Source: Oscillospiraceae bacterium | GTDB lineage: Bacteria; Bacillota; Clostridia; Oscillospirales; Acutalibacteraceae | Assembly (NCBI GenBank): GCA_015066595.1 | Contig: SVNZ01000002.1 | Location: 248,001 to 312,000 of the forward strand | Reading direction: 5' to 3' | Length of the DNA stretch: 64,000 bases | Part shown: positions 1-12,427 of the stretch, one piece after another | How the letters are laid out: each line of letters starts with the position of its first letter | How positions within the stretch are numbered: position 1 is the stretch's first letter | Position numbers and translations under genes: made by a program | The notes under the pieces: model-generated | Database searches by the model: none | What the model was told of the DNA's origin: nothing | What the model saw: the letters and a program-made list of their open reading frames with translations, nothing else

Positions 1-1229
1 GTTTTCCCTGAGCGGTTTTACAATAAAACCTAAAATAAAATTAGTAAATATCTGTGTACAAAGCGAAGCAATCGCTGCTCCCATAGCTCCGCACAAAGGA
101 ATCAGTACAGCGTTGACAATCACGTTCATCACTGCACCTGCTAAGTTGATCTTCCATAGCATGCTTTGTTTTCCCTCTGCAAGTATCCAGATGTTGCGCA
201 CAGAGCCCATATAGGAAAAAGCAACATACCATACCAGCACCTGTAGCACAGGTACTGATGGAAGATATTCTGCTCCAAACAGAATTTTTATGATTAAATT
301 TGCAAATATAGTAAATCCGACAGCCTGTCCCAGACCCATATAGGTGATGACACAATAAAGCCGCGATATGTTTTTGTCGTAGTCAGAATTGCCCTCTTTT
401 TTGCAGGCAAGAATCACCGGACGCATAGAATCTATGATAGCAACATAAACAAACTGTACTACTGCTGCAGAAGTTATCGCAGCTGTATAGAATCCGTTTT
501 CAGCGTCACCGGATATGAGTTTCAACATGATGTGATCGATGTTTTGAAACAGCGTCACCATCATTGATGCAAGTATGTAGTACTTACTTCTACTAAAAAG
601 GCTTTTTACTAAGCCAAATGAAAATTCAAGCTTCTGATTTGAGATTTTGTTATAAATTACAAGAAGAGATATGCCGATAATTCCGTAGTCAACGGAGTTT
701 ACGACAGCGAACCAAAAAACGTTTTTGGAAGTTACAAGTAAAAATATGCGGTATAGTGAAACCGCCAAATACGCACACAGCATTACAATAGATGGAAACT
801 TGGACTGCAGTTTATACTGGAACCAACATTGCAACAGCTCAAATGCGCGGAAAATCAAAGATATACTAAAAAGCAAACAAACTACGATAGTTTGAGGTTC
901 ACCGTAATTTGCAACCGATACAAAGGCACCAACCATCATTATACACAATACGCTGGACACCAAATCCATCACAAGCGCAGTTCCCATGATCTTGCCTTCA
1001 TGCTCAGGTTTTTCAGTGAACTCTTGTACCAATGTAGATTGCAGACCAAGCTGCATAATAGGCAACACAAAAGCTACGATAGAGGAAGCATAGTTGATGA
1101 TACCGTAGTTTGCAGGTCCTAAATAACGTGCACAGAGCATTCCTATAACTAACTGCAGTAACGACTGTATTACTTTGCAGATTATTATCCACTTTGCATT
1201 TTTAACAACCTTTTTTTTCGTTAGCATAG
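1..1229 (-). CDS. Polysaccharide flippase (Wzx/MATE-like), C-terminus truncated by window edge
   Basis: Reverse-strand reading from ATG at 1229 gives MLTKKKVVKNAKWIIICKVIQSLLQLVIGMLCARYLGPANYGIINYASSIVAFVLPIMQLGLQSTLVQEF, typical of oligosaccharide flippases. Missing from ORF track because it runs off the edge. Confidence 0.85.
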
Positions 1230-1300
1230 AAACCTCTTAGTAGTGTCGCCCTCCGATGCACAAAAGTACATCGGAGGGCAATTATTATAACAATAACAAA

Positions 1301-2870
1301 TTATGCGATAATCTGACCAAGTTCGTTGAATGTATAGTCTTTTTCGATCATAAGACCGTTTGTTTCCCATACGTAATATACTCTGTCAGTGATGAGCTTA
1401 CCGCCGTAATTTACGAAGTAGAAGTAGCCGTCAATCTTTGTGAGACCTAAGAACTCGCCCTTACCGTTTGTATAGTAATAGCGACCATCGTCCTTAGTGA
1501 TAAAGCCGTCCAGCATCTTACCTTCTGCATCAAATTCGTACTCGCCCGCCGGACGATCACAGTAAGAGTTAGATACATAGTACTTGCCTGATGTCTTGAT
1601 TACGCCACCCCAATATACATAGTAGTAGTCGCCATCAATGTTGAACAGACCGCTTGTGCTTGTCTTACCATTTATATAGTAGTACTTTGCACCGTCTTTT
1701 TCTACGATACCGTTGAGCATCTTACCGTCTGCACCGAACTCGTACTCGCCTGCTGGTAAATCACAGTAAGAAGTAGATACATAGTACTTGCCGCTATCCT
1801 TGACTACGCCACCCCAATATACATAGTAGTAGTCGTTGTCAAACTTGTACAAACCGCTAGCTGCTGTTCTACCGTTTACGTAATAGTACTTTGTACCGTC
1901 TTTTTCTACAACACCTTGGAGCATCTTACCGTCTTCGCCAAACTCGTACTCACCAGCTGGCAAATCACAGTAAGTTGTTGATACGTACTGTTTGCCTGTC
2001 TTGATTACGCCACCCCAGTATGAGTAGTAGTAATCACCGTCAATCTTGAACAGACCGCAGGTTTCTGTCTTACCGTTTTTGTATAGAAGGAGCTTTCCGT
2101 CTTTTTCTACAACGCCCTGAAGCATCTTACCGTCTTCGCCAAATTCGTATTCTGAACAAGGTAAGTCACAGTAAGTGTATGATGCGTACTGTTTGCCTGT
2201 CTTGATTACACCACCCCAGTATGAGTAGTAGTAATCACCATCAATCTCGAACAAACCTGCAACTTCTGTTTTACCGTTCTTATAAAGGAGAAGCTGTCCG
2301 TCTTTCTCTACAACGCCCTGAAGCATCTTACCGTCTTCGCCGAATTCGTATTCGCCTACAGGTAAGTCACAGTAAGTATATGATGCGTACTGCTTGCCTG
2401 TCTTGATTACACCACCCCAGTATGAGTAGTAGTAATCACCGTCAATCTTGAACAAGCCTGCAACCTCTGTCTTACCGTCCTTGTAGAGATAGAGCTGACC
2501 GCCCTTATCTACTACACCGTTGAGCATCTTACCGTCTTCGCCGAACTCGTAGCTGCCAACAGGAAGATCACAATAAGTTGTTGATACATACTGCTTACCG
2601 GTGAGGATCACGCCACCCCAATATACGCAGTAGTATGCACCATCAATCTTGAACAGACCTGCTGTGGATGTCTTACCGTCCACATAGTAAACAAGCTTGT
2701 CATCTTCTTCGTAGATGCCATCTTTCATTTTACCTTCTTCATCAAATACATACTCAGAACAAGGTAAATCGCAGTTTGTTGCCCAAGCATAGAACTTCTG
2801 ATCTTTGACAACATTACCTGAGTAATTGAAGAAGTAGTAGTCATCGCCAATCTTAGTCAGACCAGGCTGA
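1301..2870 (-). repeat. About 8 tandem ~201-bp (67-aa) coding repeats, choline/cell-wall-binding-like
   Basis: Repeated [54 protein letters not shown]..YKNGKTE units, highly similar at DNA level. Confidence 0.85.
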
Positions 2871-5800
2871 TGTCTACCGTCTACGATGTTATAAAGAACA
2901 CCGTTATAGTCGAATACACCGTCAGGAACAAGTCCTTTGTCCTTACCGTCTTCACCGAAATCGTGCCACTCGTAGATTGTTGACTCGTGACGAGATACAA
3001 CCTCGTTATATCCTGTGATGCGATAACCGTTTCTGAAGTAGTACCAATCACCGTCGATCTGATACCAACGTGAGTAGTAGTAGCTTGGTCCATAGTAGTA
3101 ACGAACACCCTCTAAGGTGTGAATCCATGTACCTGAGAGAACCTTACCCTGTGCATCAAAGTCATAGTAAACGCCGGAAACCTTCTGGTGTCCAGAAACA
3201 GCTGCCTTAGCTGAATTGAAGTAATGCCAGTTACCATCGATGCTTACCCAACCTGACTGGAGTGCACCCTGTTTAGCGTAACGATACACACCGTCCTCAG
3301 GGTCGTGGAAAAGACCTGTGTATCTTGTCTGACCGATGTTGATACCGTTATCACCGAAGTCATAGTAGTAACCATCAACTTCTCTGATGTTGTAGTATTT
3401 TACGCCTTGCTCATAGTATGCAAAGCCGCCGTCTTCGTTGTACCAACCGTTCTTTAACGCATTTACAAGTGTGTAATTATCCTCAAACTCTTTGTAAATG
3501 TTGCTGAAGTAAGCACCTGATTCTTTAGCATCGTTAGGGTTGATAAATGGTTTCAAACCGTAGATTTCCTGATTTTCAGGTTTGTTAGCGAATGAGTACA
3601 GTGCATTTGCACGCAGATAAATGTCATAGCTGATCTTACCTGTGTGTAATACATTGATACGGTTCTTAGCATCCCAGTTTGCATTAGCCTTAGGTGTGAG
3701 CTTGATGCCTGATACAAGGCAAAGCGGATTAGCTGTAGCCGGATCGATAGCCTTTGTCTGGTCAATCCAGTTGAGCTTCATTGTGATAGTATTTGTCTTT
3801 TCATCAAACTCTGAACCTGTGAGAGTAAAGTAATCTGTGTGAATCTTAAGTTCGCTGATGTCTACATCGAAGTTAGGATCAACCTGAACTCGTGGAGTAA
3901 CCTCAGTCAGTACTGATACACGCTCTGCGAGCTGTAACAGGAAGTCCCAAGCAGATACACCTTCGATATCTGCACCAGGAAGCATATATGTGAGATCCTG
4001 AAGTTTTTCAGGGATCGGAATTTGAGTCATATCCATAGCAAATGTATAAGATGTGACCATATCCTCGTTTGTATCAATAGCAACATAGGTGATTTCATCA
4101 TCAGTTGTTGAATTAGAAACCTTTCTGTCCCAAGCGAGTAATCTGTCGCCACCTGTTGCCTTGTCAAAGTCAAAGCTGTTTTCGCCCTGTTTGTAGAGGT
4201 TTACTGTTACAAAGTTGGACGCCTGTGGATTTGAAACTAAAGTTGCAGTAACTTTCACAACCTTGATACCTGTACCCTCAGCACCCGTGAATACAAAGCC
4301 ATCTACAGCACCTGCAGCCTCATTATCAAGGGTAAGAATAACATCATCTTCGTTTACAGCAACCTGCTTGCCTTCGTAAAGTGCAGCTACAGGCAGTGCA
4401 ATAGCTGAGCCATATATCGCATCAATAGTACTCTTTGTGAAGTAAACACTTTCAGGTGTGACAACATTCATAGTCTTTGAACCAACTACTATGTCGCCAT
4501 TCATGAGATAAATCTCTACTGTACCGTTTCTAAGACCTGTGAACACACCGTCTTCAGATATTGTACCCCATCTCTCGTCAGAAACTGCCCAAGTAAGACC
4601 CTCAGGAAGCTCAGCGATGTTACCTGTTGCGCTGATGCCTACAGGAGTAATTTGAACTTCTGTTCCGATTGTTGAATAGTTGTAGTCCGAGTCGAGTCTT
4701 GCGTGGTCAAATGCTGTTGAAGAAGGAGCAGTTGATACCATCATCAGTGATGTACTGACTGAACGAGGAGCACCGTCTGAAGGGCTGTTCATAACCTTGA
4801 GCTCTTCGTCGCCTTCCTGTTTAGCTACGAATGTAGTAGAACCACCACCATCGAGGTTGACAGCATCTACACAGCCTGCTTCACGCATGATCTGAGCGAT
4901 TTCTTCCATGCTACCACCACAGGAGAATGGCTCCTGTCTACCGTCAAGACACATAAATACAATTTTGCCGGTCTTTGTGATACCTACTGCAGTACGTGGT
5001 GCACGGTTTGAATAATATTCATCTGTTCTTGTTACACAGATTTCTCCGTCTTTAACAAGTGTTGTACCGAAACCACCGATAGCTTCTTGAACCTGAGATT
5101 TGTATGTGTTCCACTCGTCCTTTGTACCGATGATTGCTGTACCGTCTTTTAAGATAGCAAAGAACCCGCCTGCATCAACAGGATGATATTCGATACCGTT
5201 CATTACGAGCAGACCGCCAGGCTCACCGGTTGACATATTGTAACCGTCACCGTTGACACTTGCGATTACGTTGTAGTTCTCGATATAGTTTTCAGACTGT
5301 GGATCACCGTACTTCTTCTGTGCAGCGTTTGCTTGATCGAGAACTCTCTGCATAGCCCAACCCTGACTTGGGTCGTTATTAGAGTAGTTTGCATATACAT
5401 TAACATCATCTCTTGTGATATCAGCTGTAGCAAGATAGTAAACCATCTGTTTGCCATCAACAGATGTTGCGTAGTTGATTTCCTGTGTGATACCAGGAGC
5501 GAGAACGGATGTTGATGAGCTGAAGTTTTCGTAATAAGGGTTGTCTGTTACATCAACAAAGTCACCTGCAAGACGACAAATGTAGTCTGCGAATGTGTAG
5601 CAAGCAGTGCGTCTGAGTTCAGAAATGTCATCGTTTTTGAACTCTCTTGTGCCTTCAAGTGTTGATATCATCTTGTTACTTGTGTACGCATTATATACAG
5701 CAGTGCGTACCTGTGAGCGTGTGTTTACGCCGTTGAGTCTGTTTTCTAAGAAGTAGCTTGCGCGATCTTCTTCTGTAAGCTCTTCTGTAAAGTACTCAGT

Positions 5801-8800
5801 GCAAATCTGAGCAAGCACACCTGCGCTGTAATCAGAATCGTACAGAGTCTCCATTACGTAATATGCATCTAAGTCACCGTACAAGTCAGCTTCACTGAAT
5901 GAACCCTCGTTATACAAATATGCTGTTGGTAAATAGTAATAGCCTGATGACTTGAAGAAATACTTATTTGAATACTCAATACGCTCTTCCATAGTTGTGC
6001 TATCGCCAAAACCAAAGAAGTCTGTAAGACTTACAAGGTCAACAAGGTCACCAGCCCAACCAGAAACGTCAGCGTGGTTTTCACTACCCTTATTATGATA
6101 TGTAATATCCATAGCGCCGAACATATGACCAAAGTCAACTTTGTCACCGTTTGGCAATTTAAAGCCGTTGATGTTCTTAAGACCAGTAACAACTAAGCGC
6201 TCGTCTTCAGGAAGTTCAGCATTGAGCTCATTTTCCATGTTCTTGACGAACTTAGCAAAACCTTCGTCTTCACTACCTGCCATGATACCCCATGAACCGG
6301 AATTATATCTGTCAACACCTGTACGGATGTACTTGATAACTAAAGCCAAAGGATCTTTACCAGGATTTTGTCTTGTATATTCAACTGCCATCTCTTCCAA
6401 AAGTGCAAGATTGACAATGAAGTCTTCATAAGTGTTAATCTCCGGCTCACCGAGTGCAGGAATAACCTCGAATGTAGAATAGTCACAGTTGAGACAAGTA
6501 TCATATGCCTTCCAACCGTTGTCTGTATATGTCGGAGCTTTTGCTTCGTGATGCTCGAGCTCGTGGTCTGTCATAGGAGTTTCTTCCTGTGGTGTGAGAA
6601 CCTCGTCACAAACTGAACAGTACTTACCTTCTGTAAGACCTGTAGCTGTACATGTAGCATCCACTGCAGGCATGATAACTTCCTTATGACCTTTTGCGTC
6701 TACAACTTCCTGAGGAGCAAGTACTTTTTCACAAACTAAACAGTGCTTACCTTCTGTAAGACCAGTGTTTGTACAGTCAGGCTCTACAGCTTCGTCAACA
6801 ACTTCCTTGTGACCTAAAGCATCCACATAATCATCAACGTATGTATCGTCACAAACTGAACATGTATATGTTGTATAGCCCTTGTTTTCACAATCAGGTT
6901 CTGTAACAACTGCATCATAGCTGTGACCGTTGGCGTCTACAACTTCCTGTGCAACAATAGTCTGTTTACATACAAAGCAGTATGATCCCTGTGTAAGGCC
7001 AGTTTCTGTACAAGTAGCTTCCACTGCTGGGAGAATCATCTCTACGTGACCTAAAGCGTCAACATAAGAATCTATATATGTATCATCACAGCGTGAGCAT
7101 GTATGAGTTGTATAGCCCTTGTCTTCACAAGTAGGATCTGTAACAACAGCAGTATAATCGTGACCTAAAGCTGGAGCAAGCTCAGTACCACATACTGTAC
7201 AAGTCTGTGGGTTTGTACAATCAGCCTTTTCTCCTGCTGTGTGACCTTTTGCGTCTACAACTTCTTGAGGAACAAGCACCTTTTCACAAACTGAACAATG
7301 CTTACCTTCTGTAAGGCCATCATTTGTACAGTCAGGCTCTACAGCTTCGTCAATAACTTCTTTGTGACCCTTTGCATCTACATAGTCATCAACATAAGTA
7401 TCACGACAACGTGAGCATACATATGTTGTATAGCCCTTATCTTCACAAGTTGGAGCTGTGACAGTGCCAACGTGATTATGACCGAGTGCTGCTTCAAGCT
7501 CAGTACCGCATACTGTACATGTCTGTGCATTTGTACAGTCAGCATTCTCGCCCAAAGAGTGACCTGCAGCAGGAACAACTTCCTGAGGAACAAGTACCTT
7601 TTCACATACTGAACAATGCTTGCCCTGTGTTAAACCTGTGTTTGTACAGTCTGGCTCAATAGCTTCGTCAACAACTTCCTTGTGACCTTTTGCATCTACA
7701 ACTTCCTGAGGAACAAGAACTTTTTCACAAACTAAACAGTGCTTACCTTCTGTAAGACCAGTGTTTGTACAGTCAGCCTCAACAGCTTTGTCAACAACTT
7801 CCTTGTGGCCTAAAGCATCTACATAGTCATCAATATATGTATCGTCACAACGTGAGCATGTATATGTTGTGTAGCCCTTGTTTTCACAGTCAGGGTCTGT
7901 AACTACTGTTTCGTAGTCGTGACCTTTTGCTGCTTCAAGAACCTCACCACATACTGTACAATTCTGGTCATGTGTACAGTCAGCAGGGTCTGAAGGTGTA
8001 TGACCTAAAGCGTCTACCACTTCTTGTGCAACAATAGTCTCTTTACATACAAAGCAGTATGAGCCCTGTGTAAGACCGGTTTCTGTACAAGTAGCTTCTA
8101 CTGCTGGGAGAATCATCTCTACGTGACCGTGAGCATCAACATAAGAGTCTATGTATGTATCATCACAGCGTGAGCATGTATGAGTTGTGTAGCCCTTATC
8201 TTCACAAGTAGGGTCTGTAACAACAGCAGTATAATCGTGACCTAAAGCAGGAGCGAGCTCTTTTTCACATACTGTACAAATCTGTGGGTTTGTACAATCA
8301 GCTTTTTCGCCCCTTGTATGGCCCAATGCAGGAACTGTTTCCTGAGCTACAGCTACTCTGCCACAAACTGAACAGTGCTTGCCTTCTGTAAGACCGTCTT
8401 CTTCACAAGAAGGAGCTACTGCTGCATCTGTTACATCACTATGGCCTGTTGCAGGGATTTCTTCGTTATATGTATCACCGCAAGGGCAGGTAAATTTCTT
8501 TTCGCCCTTTGTTTCACAACCTGCAGGTGTGATGATTTCTTCTTTATACTCGTGGTTACAAGTCTTGTTCCATACGCCTTCAATATAGTCGTATGTACCG
8601 CTTGTAAGAGTTGTCTCCTTATATGTTCCGTCTGCGTTTTTGAGTTTAGCAGATGTAAGCGGAATCTCTGAATAACCTGTATTCTGAACAAGCTGATATG
8701 TCTTTGTCTGTGTACCAGGCTGAATCAAAGCTTTACCGGCTTTTTCAGAGTAGATATTTGCACCACCGGCAGTTGTATAAATATAACCCTGACTTGCATC

Positions 8801-11029
8801 AGCATAACCGTCGACCTTAATAGTAGCATCAACAAGGTCAGCATCTGTACGTGTATATGTTCTGCCCGGAGCGTAAGCTAATGGTACAAAACTCTTGTTA
8901 GCAGGGCTTGCATAACCGCCCCACTCGTCAGCATCATATACATAAAGGTTATAGCCTTTGCCGAGAATACAGGAAGCACCTTCCTCGATTGAAATGTTTG
9001 AACCAGGAAGCAATGCAATATCCTGACTCATCTGAATATTACTTCCTGAGTTCACCTTAATGGAAAGGTTGCTTGTTACAGGAAGCTCATAGTTTTTCGA
9101 GTTGATTGAACTTGTACCAACAGACATGTTGATAGAAGAAACATTCATACTACCATTGAGTTCAATGATAAGACGGTCAGTAGCACCGTCATAACGCTTA
9201 GTAACACTACCTGATGTCAGGTTGAACATAGCACCACTTGGAGCAATAAATCCAACAGCTGAACCGAAAGCAGAACTACTCATATAAATGGTTGTGTAGC
9301 TGTACTCTTTAGCACCGCTTTCGATAGTAAGCGGAACTTCGATGTTCTGTACATAGTACTGAGAAAGCGGGAATACACCGTTGTCCATATCTGTAGACTG
9401 TGTACCGCCTCTAAAGTCTGTGATCTGGAAGTACTCATAAACTGTCGATCCGCTTTTTGCTAAAACACTACCTGAACCGTAGATGTAGCCGTATGTATAA
9501 AGTGCACCACCATTGTTTACTGTGATAGCACTACCGTCTTCCATTTCTACATAGCTACAAGGACCGGACGGAGAGCCACCGTGGAACTTAGCACCGTTAG
9601 CATAAGTATGCTTTGCAGAAAGGCTCATAGAACCGTTGATAGTAAGGTTCGCACCTTCTGCCAAAGTCAGCTTGCGATAAACTGATGGTGCTACCCAGCC
9701 GCCGTCTTTTGCTTCAGGCTCTGAAAAACCAACAGCCTCTGTAGTAAACATAGTGTTTTCACTGTCAAAAGGAATAAGCAGTGTAACGCCTGTCGGAATA
9801 GTGTAATCACCGGCAGGAAGTGTACCGCTGTTCATAAGCACTATAGCTTTGCTTGAAGATGAAGCAGCAGCCTGTGCAGCATCATTCAAGTTATCAAAAA
9901 TGTACGAACCACTTACTGTGTAGTAGTAAAGTCTTGATAAACCTAAAAGTCCCACGCTCTGGGATTTCTGTGTTGTACTACCCAGCATAAAGTGAGGTGC
10001 AGAAGAAGCACCAATGAACACTGCTTTTACTGTCATATCTGAAGCAGGAGTCGCTTTGTAAGTAGCGTCCTTAGATACGATCTTACCCTCTTCGTCTACC
10101 CAACCGTGGAATGTCGCACCACTGTTAGGTGTAGCTACAAGCGTTGCACCATCAGCAAGGCTGACCTCTTTGGTTGCACCGCTCTCTACAGCTGTGCCGT
10201 CAATAGAAACGCTACCTAAAGTATTGTCATACTCAAATGTAACATTTGAAGATGCTGCTGCAGCAGTTAAGCTGAAGTTAGACAATGTAACTGTAGCAGT
10301 AAGATTACTGAAACCGCTGTTTGAAGTAAAAGAAACTGTGACGCTTGCACCAGGATTTATAAGCGCAGAGTATGTTCCGTTTGCACCAGCAGCTGCACCG
10401 CCAACTGAAAAACTGTTATAAGTCTGTGCAGTGTAATCAAAGCTAAGCTGTGCTACATCACTTGTTTCATTGATGATTGTAAGAGTATTTGTCTTTTTAG
10501 AAAGCAAGCTACCTTTTACAGTAGCAGTAACTGTACCACCCGATACCTTTACTGTGTTGGCTGTATCCGAGATAGAAAGCTTTCCGTCTAAAACAGATAT
10601 TGTTGACAACATCATAATAGGCGGGTTGAGTGCTGTATCAAGAATATCATAGAGATAACCTAACACCTCGAAGCTTTCATACTGCTCGAGTAAAGCAAAC
10701 TCTTCTTCTGTCATAGATGTCTCAACAGTTTTGATAAGCGCAGATATATCGTCCCACGCACCGTAAACCGTATTGCCATCTAACTTGTACACTGCTTTCT
10801 CCACCTGAGACTGAGTCATCTCATTGTTAAGGTTGCAGTTGTTCAAAATCTCGTCTATCTCAGCTTTTACTTGTTCCAAAAGCTCAGTTGACTGATTTTG
10901 AGAATCGTTGATGTCTACAGTACTACTGAGATCCACTTGTGCAGCAAATGTGCTCAGTGGCATTATTGATAATAACATCATCAACGCCAATAATACTGAA
11001 AGACATCTTTTAGTAAATTCTTTGAACAT
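1301..11029 (-). CDS. Giant secreted multidomain protein (~3242 aa): signal peptide, beta-rich N-terminus, Cys/His repeats, phosphodiester glycosidase (NAGPA/DUF2233-like) domain, C-terminal aromatic cell-wall/glycan-binding-type repeats
   Basis: ORF track starts at 11065, but ATG at 11029 has a GGAGG RBS and opens a signal peptide ([30 protein letters not shown]). Contains [22 protein letters not shown]...[11 protein letters not shown] and repeated [24 protein letters not shown] units. Confidence 0.85.
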   Translation of the reverse strand: MFKEFTKRCLSVLLALMMLLSIMPLSTFAAQVDLSSTVDINDSQNQSTELLEQVKAEIDEILNNCNLNNEMTQSQVEKAVYKLDGNTVYGAWDDISALIKTVETSMTEEEFALLEQYESFEVLGYLYDILDTALNPPIMMLSTISVLDGKLSISDTANTVKVSGGTVTATVKGSLLSKKTNTLTIINETSDVAQLSFDYTAQTYNSFSVGGAAAGANGTYSALINPGASVTVSFTSNSGFSNLTATVTLSNFSLTAAAASSNVTFEYDNTLGSVSIDGTAVESGATKEVSLADGATLVATPNSGATFHGWVDEEGKIVSKDATYKATPASDMTVKAVFIGASSAPHFMLGSTTQKSQSVGLLGLSRLYYYTVSGSYIFDNLNDAAQAAASSSSKAIVLMNSGTLPAGDYTIPTGVTLLIPFDSENTMFTTEAVGFSEPEAKDGGWVAPSVYRKLTLAEGANLTINGSMSLSAKHTYANGAKFHGGSPSGPCSYVEMEDGSAITVNNGGALYTYGYIYGSGSVLAKSGSTVYEYFQITDFRGGTQSTDMDNGVFPLSQYYVQNIEVPLTIESGAKEYSYTTIYMSSSAFGSAVGFIAPSGAMFNLTSGSVTKRYDGATDRLIIELNGSMNVSSINMSVGTSSINSKNYELPVTSNLSIKVNSGSNIQMSQDIALLPGSNISIEEGASCILGKGYNLYVYDADEWGGYASPANKSFVPLAYAPGRTYTRTDADLVDATIKVDGYADASQGYIYTTAGGANIYSEKAGKALIQPGTQTKTYQLVQNTGYSEIPLTSAKLKNADGTYKETTLTSGTYDYIEGVWNKTCNHEYKEEIITPAGCETKGEKKFTCPCGDTYNEEIPATGHSDVTDAAVAPSCEEDGLTEGKHCSVCGRVAVAQETVPALGHTRGEKADCTNPQICTVCEKELAPALGHDYTAVVTDPTCEDKGYTTHTCSRCDDTYIDSYVDAHGHVEMILPAVEATCTETGLTQGSYCFVCKETIVAQEVVDALGHTPSDPADCTHDQNCTVCGEVLEAAKGHDYETVVTDPDCENKGYTTYTCSRCDDTYIDDYVDALGHKEVVDKAVEADCTNTGLTEGKHCLVCEKVLVPQEVVDAKGHKEVVDEAIEPDCTNTGLTQGKHCSVCEKVLVPQEVVPAAGHSLGENADCTNAQTCTVCGTELEAALGHNHVGTVTAPTCEDKGYTTYVCSRCRDTYVDDYVDAKGHKEVIDEAVEPDCTNDGLTEGKHCSVCEKVLVPQEVVDAKGHTAGEKADCTNPQTCTVCGTELAPALGHDYTAVVTDPTCEDKGYTTHTCSRCDDTYIDSYVDALGHVEMILPAVEATCTETGLTQGSYCFVCKQTIVAQEVVDANGHSYDAVVTEPDCENKGYTTYTCSVCDDTYVDDYVDALGHKEVVDEAVEPDCTNTGLTEGKHCLVCEKVLAPQEVVDAKGHKEVIMPAVDATCTATGLTEGKYCSVCDEVLTPQEETPMTDHELEHHEAKAPTYTDNGWKAYDTCLNCDYSTFEVIPALGEPEINTYEDFIVNLALLEEMAVEYTRQNPGKDPLALVIKYIRTGVDRYNSGSWGIMAGSEDEGFAKFVKNMENELNAELPEDERLVVTGLKNINGFKLPNGDKVDFGHMFGAMDITYHNKGSENHADVSGWAGDLVDLVSLTDFFGFGDSTTMEERIEYSNKYFFKSSGYYYLPTAYLYNEGSFSEADLYGDLDAYYVMETLYDSDYSAGVLAQICTEYFTEELTEEDRASYFLENRLNGVNTRSQVRTAVYNAYTSNKMISTLEGTREFKNDDISELRRTACYTFADYICRLAGDFVDVTDNPYYENFSSSTSVLAPGITQEINYATSVDGKQMVYYLATADITRDDVNVYANYSNNDPSQGWAMQRVLDQANAAQKKYGDPQSENYIENYNVIASVNGDGYNMSTGEPGGLLVMNGIEYHPVDAGGFFAILKDGTAIIGTKDEWNTYKSQVQEAIGGFGTTLVKDGEICVTRTDEYYSNRAPRTAVGITKTGKIVFMCLDGRQEPFSCGGSMEEIAQIMREAGCVDAVNLDGGGSTTFVAKQEGDEELKVMNSPSDGAPRSVSTSLMMVSTAPSSTAFDHARLDSDYNYSTIGTEVQITPVGISATGNIAELPEGLTWAVSDERWGTISEDGVFTGLRNGTVEIYLMNGDIVVGSKTMNVVTPESVYFTKSTIDAIYGSAIALPVAALYEGKQVAVNEDDVILTLDNEAAGAVDGFVFTGAEGTGIKVVKVTATLVSNPQASNFVTVNLYKQGENSFDFDKATGGDRLLAWDRKVSNSTTDDEITYVAIDTNEDMVTSYTFAMDMTQIPIPEKLQDLTYMLPGADIEGVSAWDFLLQLAERVSVLTEVTPRVQVDPNFDVDISELKIHTDYFTLTGSEFDEKTNTITMKLNWIDQTKAIDPATANPLCLVSGIKLTPKANANWDAKNRINVLHTGKISYDIYLRANALYSFANKPENQEIYGLKPFINPNDAKESGAYFSNIYKEFEDNYTLVNALKNGWYNEDGGFAYYEQGVKYYNIREVDGYYYDFGDNGINIGQTRYTGLFHDPEDGVYRYAKQGALQSGWVSIDGNWHYFNSAKAAVSGHQKVSGVYYDFDAQGKVLSGTWIHTLEGVRYYYGPSYYYSRWYQIDGDWYYFRNGYRITGYNEVVSRHESTIYEWHDFGEDGKDKGLVPDGVFDYNGVLYNIVDGRHQPGLTKIGDDYYFFNYSGNVVKDQKFYAWATNCDLPCSEYVFDEEGKMKDGIYEEDDKLVYYVDGKTSTAGLFKIDGAYYCVYWGGVILTGKQYVSTTYCDLPVGSYEFGEDGKMLNGVVDKGGQLYLYKDGKTEVAGLFKIDGDYYYSYWGGVIKTGKQYASYTYCDLPVGEYEFGEDGKMLQGVVEKDGQLLLYKNGKTEVAGLFEIDGDYYYSYWGGVIKTGKQYASYTYCDLPCSEYEFGEDGKMLQGVVEKDGKLLLYKNGKTETCGLFKIDGDYYYSYWGGVIKTGKQYVSTTYCDLPAGEYEFGEDGKMLQGVVEKDGTKYYYVNGRTAASGLYKFDNDYYYVYWGGVVKDSGKYYVSTSYCDLPAGEYEFGADGKMLNGIVEKDGAKYYYINGKTSTSGLFNIDGDYYYVYWGGVIKTSGKYYVSNSYCDRPAGEYEFDAEGKMLDGFITKDDGRYYYTNGKGEFLGLTKIDGYFYFVNYGGKLITDRVYYVWETNGLMIEKDYTFNELGQIIA
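4730..5490 (-). other. Phosphodiester glycosidase (NAGPA/DUF2233-like) domain inside the giant protein
   Basis: [20 protein letters not shown] ... [18 protein letters not shown] ... [12 protein letters not shown] matches the family's NLDGGGST signature. Confidence 0.75.
6550..8565 (-). repeat. About 18 tandem Cys/His-rich repeats in three interleaved classes
   Basis: Units such as [79 protein letters not shown] and [27 protein letters not shown], each with three Cys and nearly all ending in GH. Confidence 0.9.
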
Positions 11030-11115
11030 CTTTATCCTCCATTCAAAAAAGTATTTATATATCAATCACACGCTCGAAGTTTCCTTCTGCGGCGTATGTA
11101 AAGCACATACTAAAT

Positions 11116-12405
11116 TTATATCACGATGCGTTTTGTAGGCTTATCTTTTAAGAAAGGTAGAGCTAACACAAAAAACATCATATATCCTGCTTCGGTACTC
11201 AGAGAGCTGTTGTAAAAAGACAGAACACAGCTCATTATCGACAGCACCATTGCCATCTGGCAGTACAGCTTATTTGCATTTTCAGCCTTCATTTCCTTTC
11301 TGGCAAGGAAAAAGCAAGCAACAAAAAATGATAAGAATAACGCTAAACCGATAAAACCTGTCTCTAAGAAAAGCTTTACCGCAGTAAACCACATATAGTG
11401 TAAATAAGAGTACGTATCAAAAAACGGTGTGTTGAGCACATCAAGACTTGATGTGTCACAGTTTCCCAGTCCTAATCCGAACAACTGGTGTAGCGGATCT
11501 GTCACAATGGTATTTGACAGAGTGAATATAGCTGACAGTCTGTTTAAGTCGTTTTCTGATGAATAGTTCTCTTTTGTAGCCATTTCCCATAGCTGTTCAA
11601 ACGACAAAAAGCCATCAAACTCAAACAGATTGATAAGAATATTTGCACCAATAACTATTACTACCGATGCAACGATAACCATAATAAGTTTTCTTTTGGA
11701 AAACTTGGTCGAAAAAGACGCGGCAATAAGAATAAAAATAAACAGGAAGAAGTAAAATTTGAGTTCTGCCATAGCCGCTATCAACAAAGAACCCGTACAC
11801 TTGAGAACACAGCTTAAGACTTTTTCTTTTCCGCCAAAAGTAGAATACAGCGACTTTGTAACAACAATCATCATAAAAATGATGGTGTGTCCGTTAGAAC
11901 CACGCTGTGCACCAAAAAGTCCGCCCAGAAAATCCTGCTCAAGTCCGAAAAACGCAAACTGTATAACAGTCACAACAAAGTTGACCCAAAAAAGGACATC
12001 GAGTAACTTCAGCCAACCATCCGCCTCATCTCTATCAACAAAAAATATGTAAACAACAAAAGCTGCATAAAAACGAAAATGGTTTCTCAAACCCCACAAA
12101 TAATAAAACGGAGATTGAAAGTTAAATAAGTAAGCTATTAGCGTATATACAAAAAAGCCCAAGATAATATACAGTAGCGGTTTTATGTTTTTTGTTACCA
12201 CAAAGCGTCTGCTCGGCAATACCAGAAAACACAAAAACAGCAACAACGCATCCGGAATAAACTTGATAATATCCGGCACGTGCAACATCTCTATGAACAA
12301 TCCGAAAGTGAACGGTAATAGAAAAAATATGAGCACTATCCACTGAGGGGTTGTTCTTCTTTTTATATGCAATTTTCCAAACTCTTGTTTAGATTTTGCG
12401 TACAT
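11116..12405 (-). CDS. O-antigen ligase/polymerase-like (Wzy) membrane protein
   Basis: 429 aa, multi-TM, LFGLGLGN...YLHYMWFTAVKLFLETGFIGLALFL pattern typical of Wzy/WaaL; sits in a polysaccharide operon. Confidence 0.75.
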   Translation of the reverse strand: MYAKSKQEFGKLHIKRRTTPQWIVLIFFLLPFTFGLFIEMLHVPDIIKFIPDALLLFLCFLVLPSRRFVVTKNIKPLLYIILGFFVYTLIAYLFNFQSPFYYLWGLRNHFRFYAAFVVYIFFVDRDEADGWLKLLDVLFWVNFVVTVIQFAFFGLEQDFLGGLFGAQRGSNGHTIIFMMIVVTKSLYSTFGGKEKVLSCVLKCTGSLLIAAMAELKFYFFLFIFILIAASFSTKFSKRKLIMVIVASVVIVIGANILINLFEFDGFLSFEQLWEMATKENYSSENDLNRLSAIFTLSNTIVTDPLHQLFGLGLGNCDTSSLDVLNTPFFDTYSYLHYMWFTAVKLFLETGFIGLALFLSFFVACFFLARKEMKAENANKLYCQMAMVLSIMSCVLSFYNSSLSTEAGYMMFFVLALPFLKDKPTKRIVI

Positions 12406-12427
12406 TAACTAAATCTTCTTTCTGAAA

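Noticed and set aside
1301-2870. Regularly spaced repeats resembling a CRISPR array
   Set aside because: ~201-bp period, in frame with the large ORF and encoding conserved aromatic repeats; no short direct repeats with unique spacers, no cas genes.
8375-8671. Plus-strand ORFs antisense to the Cys-rich repeats
   Set aside because: They lie opposite a strongly coding frame with low-complexity codon bias; no RBS or family resemblance. Same for 7378-7605 and 8431-8691, which are out-of-frame readings.
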